This document shows positions 57,530 through 64,000 of a DNA stretch of 64,000 bases, piece after piece. How positions within the stretch are numbered: position 1 is the first letter of the stretch; each line of letters begins with the position of its first letter. Under the pieces are notes generated by a model. That model searched no databases and was not told the DNA's origin. It saw only the letters and a program-made list of their open reading frames with translations. Both the position numbers and the translations under genes were made by a program. This stretch comes from Triglochin maritima (lineage: Eukaryota > Streptophyta > Magnoliopsida > Alismatales > Juncaginaceae). The stretch is from assembly GCA_963682175.1 (NCBI GenBank), contig OY821771.1, positions 11,841,001 to 11,905,000 of the forward strand. The letters run 5' to 3'.

Positions 57530-59837
57530 AAAGGGTGGGTTGGATCAACCAATAAAAAATAGATCAACTTTGCAACGTACTTCAAAGAATTAAGCAAAGG
57601 GATTGTGCTTATCATGAAATAGTACTTCAAGTCTTTAGTTTTCCATGGACAACTTATAGCTAGATTATCTTCTTCAACTAAAGATGAAACTCAATCTTTT
57701 ATCTGCTTTGCAATTGGAGACTAGTTGTAAGACTTTGTGTTCAATCATTTAGAATTCCCCCTCGGCCCCTCCTTCCTTTAGGGTGTCTTTGAATGCATCA
57801 CTTTAACTTGAGATTTCTATATAAGTTGGGATTTCAAGCTGTTATTCACAAATAAGATGTTTAGATGATATCCCATGGGAATTCGCCAATTCTTTATTCA
57901 TTTTGAAACACACCTATACAAAAATTGTCAAAAGCAAATTCCACTTCTAGACGTAGAATTCAGAAATGTTAATGTTTTATTCTAAATATGATCGAATGCA
58001 CATCAGTACATGTTTTTCTGGGTTTGGATACAGTTTTAAATTCCATAATGCTAAGGATAAGATATCATATAAATATTATTCATATAATTGTAATTTCAAA
58101 GTGACATTTATCCAAACAAGGTATATACAAATACCGTAATTTATAAAAAAATATTTTAAATCCCATTAATCGGAATCTCCACAGAACTTGCAAGCACCGC
58201 ATCCAAACACATTCTCATGAAAACTATGGATTGGCGATCCTCTTCAAGATGTTACTGCATTACTGATCTCACACTATCTTATGTTATTTTTCTGACTATC
58301 TTTAATTTTAGTAGTTAAGGCTGTGTCATTGCTATTTTCCAATACAATTTTTTAACATTTTCAAGTATAAATGTAAATTTTATCATGATAATTCACATGA
58401 CTGATCTTGTTCTCTGTCACTCAAGGATACGCCAGATTATGCTCCCGGTACGCAAAAGAAAGTAACAGGCGAAGTAATAAGATGGAACAAGATTTCTGGT
58501 GCAGAAAAAATTGATGCAGTCAAATACATCGAATTACTTGAAACAGAAATAGAGGAGTTGAATCGGCAAATGGCAAGGAGATCCAAAAATGGCCAAAATG
58601 GACTTCTGGATTATCTCAAATCACTTGAGCCCCAAAATTTGAAGGTATTTAGATTCGTGTTTGTTCAAGAAAAACATCGAAGTATATTTTATTACAACTG
58701 GAATGTCATCTGACTCATCTTGAAACAGTTACCGTGGTGACTTTTGAGGGTTTTCTTTCTTGCTTATGTCCTGCTGCACTCGTCCTCCCTCTAACAGTAG
58801 CCAATAAAATACTACTGTTTTGTTGTTATATTAGATATCTTAATCATTGTTTTTCCATTATTGAGATGTGAACATAATGTGATTTTAGATAAATATGCTA
58901 TCGGGTACCATTGTACCAACAACTTGTTCACATAACTGATAATTCTGATTGTGATGTCAAAGCATGAAAACTCAATTGCAAACTCAATTGATAATTCTGC
59001 TTATGATATTGGGTTAGTGCGAGCATTTTTCTCTTGTTAGTAGTATATAACTTTTTTGACAATTCTACAGGAGCTTACAGCAACTGCAGGAGAGGATGCA
59101 GTTTTGGCCATGAACACTTTCATAAAGCGCCTTCTACAAGTTTCTGATCCTGCAATGATGAAGGTTCCCCATTATTCTTATATATCTCGATAACTGAAGC
59201 CAAGGATGTGTTACTTTTTTTCTTAATCCTTCTGTGAAGCATAAAGAGATGACTTCTGAAGTTCCACGAAAAAGAATATTCTCACCAATGTTTTGAAATT
59301 TGCATATGCGTATGCCATGGCGACACATAGTTCACACTATACATGGCATAAAGCCCTTATGTGAGAAAGGAGGGGCTGATAAATAAACATTATGCCAAAT
59401 ACAAACTATGCCATTGTGTTATGCATAGCTCACACTATGCAAACTATATGTCTTTATGCGATCACATATTTCTTAGAACAATTAATTGTCTCATGTATCA
59501 TTCTATAATATATTCCAATTGTGCCAACAAAAACAATGGTTCTTACAAATTACGAAACACACATCCACGGTAAAGAATACTCTCTGATATTCCATGTTTT
59601 TTTTCATAGATAGATATATGGCCTTTTATTGTATTTAATGAAGCATATTTCTTTATTTTTTTCTTTTCTTTCTAGACGTCGGCGACTGAGACAACTGCTC
59701 CAGAACTTGGCAAGTTGCTATATTGGCTAATGGTAGTTGGTTACAGTATCCGTAATATCGAGGTGCGGTTCGACATGGAAAATGTCCTTGGTGCTCCACC
59801 GAAGCTTGCTGAGCTACCGCCTGGCGAGAATATCTAA
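55299..59837 (+). CDS. Chloroplast DUF760 protein, UV-B-induced protein At3g17800-like
   Basis: Seven exons: 55299-55490, 56576-56665, 56840-56920, 57001-57132, 58426-58644, 59071-59163 and 59676-59837, all with GT-AG introns in phase 0, giving 322 residues. I chose the start MWSTAAKP because it opens a Ser/Leu/Pro-rich, acid-poor N terminus that looks like a chloroplast transit peptide. The mature part is two DUF760 blocks: YLLEYVNNVKPEFLELFVKR with TNMIGTLPPQFF and SVMMTGYMFKNAQFR, then LLDYLKSLEP, FIKRLLQVSD and LLYWLMVVGYSIRNIEVRFD. It ends in KLAELPPGENI. Homologues in Arabidopsis include At3g17800 and At1g48450. They are plastid proteins of unknown biochemical role. No lesion is visible. 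Intron 1 holds a duplication and intron 4 a poly-C run. Confidence 0.92.
55595..56135. repeat. Diverged tandem duplication in intron 1 of the DUF760 gene
   Basis: Segments at 55595-55790 and 55950-56135 share the order TGGAAAGTTTGGATTGAAAT, GCATGAAATGCTGCTT, a GT microsatellite, GAAATGGGGCTCATTTGCTTGTG and TTCGAGAA.TG.ATATGAAGT. The spacer (about 55810-55920) is rich in GCTCGAG/CTCGAATTCAGCTCG words like those at 20281-20504. Confidence 0.85.
57492..57537. repeat. Homopolymer of 46 C in intron 4 of the DUF760 gene
   Basis: An uninterrupted run of 46 C (G on the template strand), preceded by ACGAA and followed by GGAAAGGG. It lies 360 bp into the 1.3-kb intron. Such runs can form i-motif or G-quadruplex structures, and their length is rarely exact in assemblies. 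Confidence 0.9.
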
Positions 59838-61519
59838 TGTCTACAACTTGTAAACCCTTTAAAGAACGTATTAGAGGACCTGGTGCTGCAATGATCTATC
59901 GACCATTTGAGGGACGAGGGCATCAACTTAGTGGTGTTGAGGAAAGAAATTTTGGTGTTAGCTTGCCTGCTTAGAGGAGCATTATATAATCTCCTAAGCA
60001 TTTTTTAGGGAGCTTGCTCTGGATTAGTCGGGTCATTCAAAGAATCATATTGTTTTTAATGTTGAATTGGTGGATCTGCATGCAGTATCAGATCCTCCTA
60101 TAATATTAGCAGCATGCTTAATACTAGATTTGGAAGTGTCAAGGTTAAATTATTAGATTGTTTACTGAAAGTTTGGGGTTATTATTTAAAAGTTATTTTT
60201 ACTACCCTACTCTGTAACTTTCAGCGTTTCACGTTGGTCCTGGGCTATTGCAAGGTGGAAGATCTCTGGCCTGGATAATGTCTTTTGGAAATTTACGAAT
60301 GGCTTTTAGAAATTAGTTTTGCAAAATGTTAGTATAACAACTTGCATAATAACTAAAGACTGACAAGTGATGGTTTGAAAAAATAATAATAATAGGGTTA
60401 ATTACTTTGCCGTTTGTCTTCAATTATATCTTGATTTTAGTTTGCAGTTCTTGAACTTTAAAAGATGACAATTATTCTCGTTTTGTGGTATTTTGTCATC
60501 TTGAACTTTAAAATTTTATTATTTAAACATTTATTTGTGTTTTTTTTTTAAATTTGCATTGTATCCTTAATACACTATTATTACTAATATTAGGTGAAAG
60601 TTCAGATAAAATCAGATGTCAGATTTTGTTTGAATTTGGGTCGGAATAGTATTGAATCTGATCCAAATTTCAATCATATTTGACCTCAGATTCAATCTGA
60701 ATTTTGACGTAAAGTTAGGTTTGAGAGTGTATTAGGGATACAACGCAAAAACTTGCAAAAAATGGTAAAAGAGTGTTTAAATAATGAATTTATAAAGTTC
60801 AATTGTGCAAAGTGTTTCAAAATGAAAGTTCAGGGGAGATAACTGTCTTTTTTAAAGTTCAGGAATGCAAAGTGAAATTAATGTATAATTTCTTTGCGAA
60901 ACAAATTAAAGCATAGTTCATAGTCAAATTGTAATTAATCCTAATAATGGTTACACATTAGAAAAGAATTAGATATACTTTACAAGCTTGTAAAAGCATT
61001 CTAATATTTATTTTACAGATTTTGTATTTATTTGTTTGAGTTGAACTAATAGATGCATTGTTAGTGTTTTTAGTAGTTGTAAACAGTTTATTTTTCATGT
61101 TAGTTAGCTTGTTATTTGATATATTTATGACGCTAATGCTTAATCCGACAAACCATGCTTAAATGGTTAAACCGACATCCAACAAGAATTGGTACTCTTG
61201 TCAATTTAAATTATTATAGGTGTCCCAAATTTGTTTTTTTTCCTAAGCTTATTGTCGTCCTTTCTTTAATGATTTTATTTAGGCAAATTTCCTTCACATG
61301 GAGTTAGTGTATTTAATCAACACACATTTCGCTTTGATGAATCCACATGAAAACAATTTTCAAGGAATGGAAATTCGCAAAATCACATCACAAGTGCCAC
61401 AAAATGTTGTCTTGCCTTGCCTCACATTTAAATTGAATATCGTCAGCTGGCCTTCAAGGCTATCACGATCATCCATTCCGAATTCCAAAAGAACAAACCG
61501 GATGAAACAAATAGGATCT
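59838..61519. other. 3' UTR and intergenic stretch
   Basis: The first part is presumably the 3' UTR of the DUF760 gene. Near 60405-60540 and, inverted, 60770-60870 there are similar words (TTTGCAGTTCTTGAACTTTAAAAGA and TTTTAAAGTTCAGGAATGCAAAG), an inverted repeat typical of a MITE. No gene seen. Confidence 0.5.
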
Positions 61520-61527
61520 CCTAAAAG

Positions 61528-61708
61528 TATGGCTGAGCAACAACAGGTCCGGTCCGGATTTTGGTCCGAGATCTCCGAAGCCAATTCGATTCCGATCAGG
61601 TCCGGACTGGTCTGATTTTTTATATATATTATTTTAAGGTAAAAAAATCCGGTTTTAGACCGGACCAAACGGTCCGGGATCCGGAGCCAAACCGGTTGCA
61701 CAGCCCTA
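61528..61708. mobile_element. Decayed hAT MITE, GGTCCGG family (181 bp)
   Basis: The left end TATGGCTGAGCAAC and inverted right end TAGGGCTGTGCAACC have flanks CCTAAAAG (61520-61527) and CCTAGAAG (61709-61716), a duplication with 7 of 8 identical. GGTCCGG and CCGGACC words flank an AT centre. Confidence 0.85.
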
Positions 61709-61716
61709 CCTAGAAG

Positions 61717-62360
61717 TCTTAAACAACTGGATAGGATCAGGTTCAAAGCTTGATGGCACGGACTTACGATTACGTACCAAATTTTGAGTTGGAAGCAATG
61801 GACTAGCATGTCACCGGAATGGGGTTCTCAAGGGTGTGACGCTAACGCAGGCGAGTGGGACATCTGAAATGCTATGCTCATTAACATAGGCTTCGCATTT
61901 CGACAATAAGCTCTTGAATCTCAAACCCAGCAAAATCGACCGGATGACAAACAACCAACCAACCTTGTCCTTAAGCAAAACCAAGCAAAATCAAACGGAT
62001 GAAAGGCAAAAAGGCTGGGCTAAAGCTAAAGTTAATTGCTACATGACTGACTCAATTCTCCCAGATTACACAAACGCATGTTTTTAAGAACCCATGCACA
62101 TCCTGAACTGAAGTATATACACTACATCTAAAGAAACAAACTAAAATTTACAAAAACAAACCCCAAACCAAAGATGTAAATTCCTGCAGTTACATGAACA
62201 CTAGACCAAGAAACAACACCCTGATTCACCAGAAAAAACCTGGCACAAAAAAAAAACTCGTCAAGCTTTAATCACCTGCAAGGTAAAGGCTTGCCTCACA
62301 AGTCACAATCGATACACTCTTATCCAACGTCTGCTGACAGAGGATAGCAGCAAAAACTCA
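61717..62360. other. Intergenic stretch and presumed 3' UTR of the PER1-like gene
   Basis: No coding sequence or repeat is seen. Confidence 0.5.
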
Positions 62361-63605
62361 CTACCTCGCTTTCTTGATGAGAACGGAGGTCTGGAAAGCT
62401 GCATCCACCTTCAGAAAATTCCACCACAAATATGTGAGTGGAACGGCTATGGCATGCCAAAGCGCGTGACTATCAATGTACCCTTTGTAAGGAGCGAAAT
62501 GCCGAGTCTCCAAAAATGCTGCCACACAACTTCCAAGCACAAGCATACAGATTCTGAGCTTCGAAGGATGATGGTTCAAGGCAGCCCAGACTGCCCATAG
62601 GAGAAGATTAATGACGTTCATTCCTACAGATATTTTCATGTTTAATCCTGCGAAGCATGCACAAATTGAGAAATTCCTTCAGCCCTCAACCTTCAACATG
62701 ATATGGTGTCTAAATCATCAGTCTATTACTGGTAAAGTTTAATCATAATCATGACAAACTCATCCTGGTCTAGATTATAAAAGTTCATATACAAGATGTG
62801 AGTGGTAGCAATGGAGCAGCGATCATAACTCTAGAAGCCTCAGTTCTGACATTAAAGGTTCTCAATATAGTCAGAATAAGGAAACATCCGAGCAAAGCAA
62901 TCCCTGCCGAGATCTCCAACCTTTCAGTTAAAGCACACCCTCTGAAAGAAGAGAAAAATAAAATAAAAATCATAATCCAGACTTCAAAAATTGCAGCTCT
63001 ATCTTTAATACCATGAACTTACTGGATGTGGAAAATAGCACTCCAGAACCAAGCATTCATCGTGAGGACACCATATATGTGCCAGAAGCCCGTGTACTCA
63101 TAGTAAGTTCTCCCACTTTGTGGTCGAAGAGGCAATTTATATTGCAGCAGCAGGAAAAAGGAAAGCCAACCGTTGAAATGCATGATGAGATTGAAAACAG
63201 AGAGCGTGGCTGGAACAGGCTCCTAAACAAGAGTAACATTAGTCAAAACACAAATAACTCAAAAGGAGATCAGCAAGAAATGGTAATAAAAGTGCTAGTT
63301 CTTCAGCAGACGCAAAAAGGCAAAAACCTGCATAACAGAGATGCGTTTGAAAGGCCATTTCCCATGATACTTTACGGGAGCAAGACCAAGTTCTTCTCTT
63401 TCTTTTTCTCTTTTCATCATACAGCTGTAAGAACAATCGAGTTTGCAGTTCCACTGCTTCCAGCTCAGGTAAAGTGGTTCTTGCATAAAACCATGGTCTG
63501 TCCAAAACATTTACAGTAAGAAACTGACATTGCTGGGGAAAAATGTCCCCAGTGTAACCTGTTCTTTCACATTGTTCCACGCAATTCCTGACATACCAAG
63601 ACAAA
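62361..63605 (-). pseudogene. PER1/PGAP3-like GPI-lipid remodelling gene, with introns and lesions
   Basis: Four exons on minus are recognisable: about 63590-63328, 63222-63023, 62941-62764 and 62647-62361. They encode a PER1-family membrane protein: NCVEQCERTG, QEPLYLSWKQWNC, REKEREELGLAPVKYHGKWPF, FNLIMHFNGWLSFF, YYEYTGFWHIYGVL, FNVRTEASRVMIAAP, THILYMNFYNLD, YIDSHALWHA and LTYLWWNFLK. PER1/PGAP3 proteins act in the ER/Golgi and remodel the lipid of GPI anchors. Three lesions are visible: an extra T near 63478 (PWF then MQEP in another frame), a frame change near 62808 where residues between AAPL and TTHIL are missing, and ATGAGT instead of GTGAGT at the donor after 62764. Introns show it is not a processed copy. 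The N-terminal exon lies further right or beyond the window. Confidence 0.8.
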
Positions 63606-63630
63606 GTACAATAGCAGCTATTAGAAGTTG

Positions 63631-63751
63631 ACTTGTATTACGTAGAGTAAAAATCCACAGAAACAAATACTTTCAATACTGTAAAATGATTACTTGTATT
63701 ACGTAGAGTAAAAATCCACAGAAACAAATACTTTCAATACTGTAAAATGAT
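63631..63751. repeat. Perfect 61-bp tandem duplication
   Basis: Two copies (63631-63691 and 63692-63751) are identical over 60 bases. The lack of divergence implies a recent duplication. It lies upstream of the recognisable PER1-like exons, probably in an intron. Confidence 0.93.
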
Positions 63752-64000
63752 AGATATCATAACAATAAAACAACAATTCATTTTACCAAACAGGTTACAA
63801 ACACATCATAAGAATTTGAAATTCTATGAGCTAGAAATATCCGATTCTTCTTTTATCCCAGATACCCCCAAAGCGTAACTATTGTTGGAAGGTTGGAACT
63901 TGAAATGTTGATGGAACTTACTGGTACCGTTCCTGCCTTCGAGTTAGTACTCTGAGTGCTGACTGCCGACTAAGTGACTGCTCATCTCAATGAGCAATTT
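63752..64000. other. Possible upstream intron or exon of the PER1-like gene
   Basis: On minus a possible splice donor (ACCA|GTAAGTTCC) lies near 63922. I cannot recognise a signal peptide or other coding sequence before it. Confidence 0.3.

Noticed and set aside
1..64000. tRNA, rRNA and snRNA genes
   Set aside because: None could be recognised by eye on either strand. A tRNAscan-SE or Infernal run would settle this.

Overview
This is plant nuclear DNA, almost certainly from a flowering plant. It shows GT-AG introns, a chloroplast-targeted host gene, Ty1/copia and Ty3/gypsy-type LTR retrotransposons, hAT elements with 8-bp target duplications, and a Mutator-like element (MULE) of the FAR1/ULP1 type. 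I cannot name the species. Roughly four fifths of the window is transposon-derived. The only clear host genes are at the right end.

Layout: 1-5750 is the 5' part of a minus-strand copia element (gag-pol, leader, tRNA-Met primer site, 2.1-kb LTR). 7059-14619 is a second copia element on the plus strand whose single frame is closed only by five nonsense codons. 16114-16714 is a hAT transposase relic. 17020-19194 is a solo LTR with a perfect 5-bp duplication and twelve copies of one 10-bp palindrome. 19427-28147 holds hAT-type elements, a solo LTR related to the first copia element and a long fold-back element. 28428-40439 is one nested structure: a solo LTR split by an 8.4-kb hAT element and by a second solo LTR, while the hAT element itself contains another hAT element and an LTR fragment. 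40932-43275 holds a hAT MITE and a solo LTR.

44153-53732 is a complete 9.6-kb MULE with a 9-bp target duplication. It carries two convergent genes: a C48 (ULP1-like) protease gene on plus and a FAR1-like MURA transposase gene on minus. A 21-bp minisatellite with one shared 13-bp core fills an intron of each gene and the space between them. In both introns the array has the same orientation relative to the gene's own transcript. This is the most unusual system in the window.

54098-55108 holds two hAT MITEs. 55299-59837 is an intact seven-exon gene for a chloroplast DUF760 protein. 62361-63605 is a PER1/PGAP3-like gene with introns, two frameshifts and a damaged splice donor, so probably a pseudogene.

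A theme across the window is short GC-rich palindromes. They cluster inside LTRs of unrelated families (core CGGTCGACCG and variants), and different palindromes sit near the ends of each hAT family. All boundaries with target duplications were read by eye. No database search was possible.
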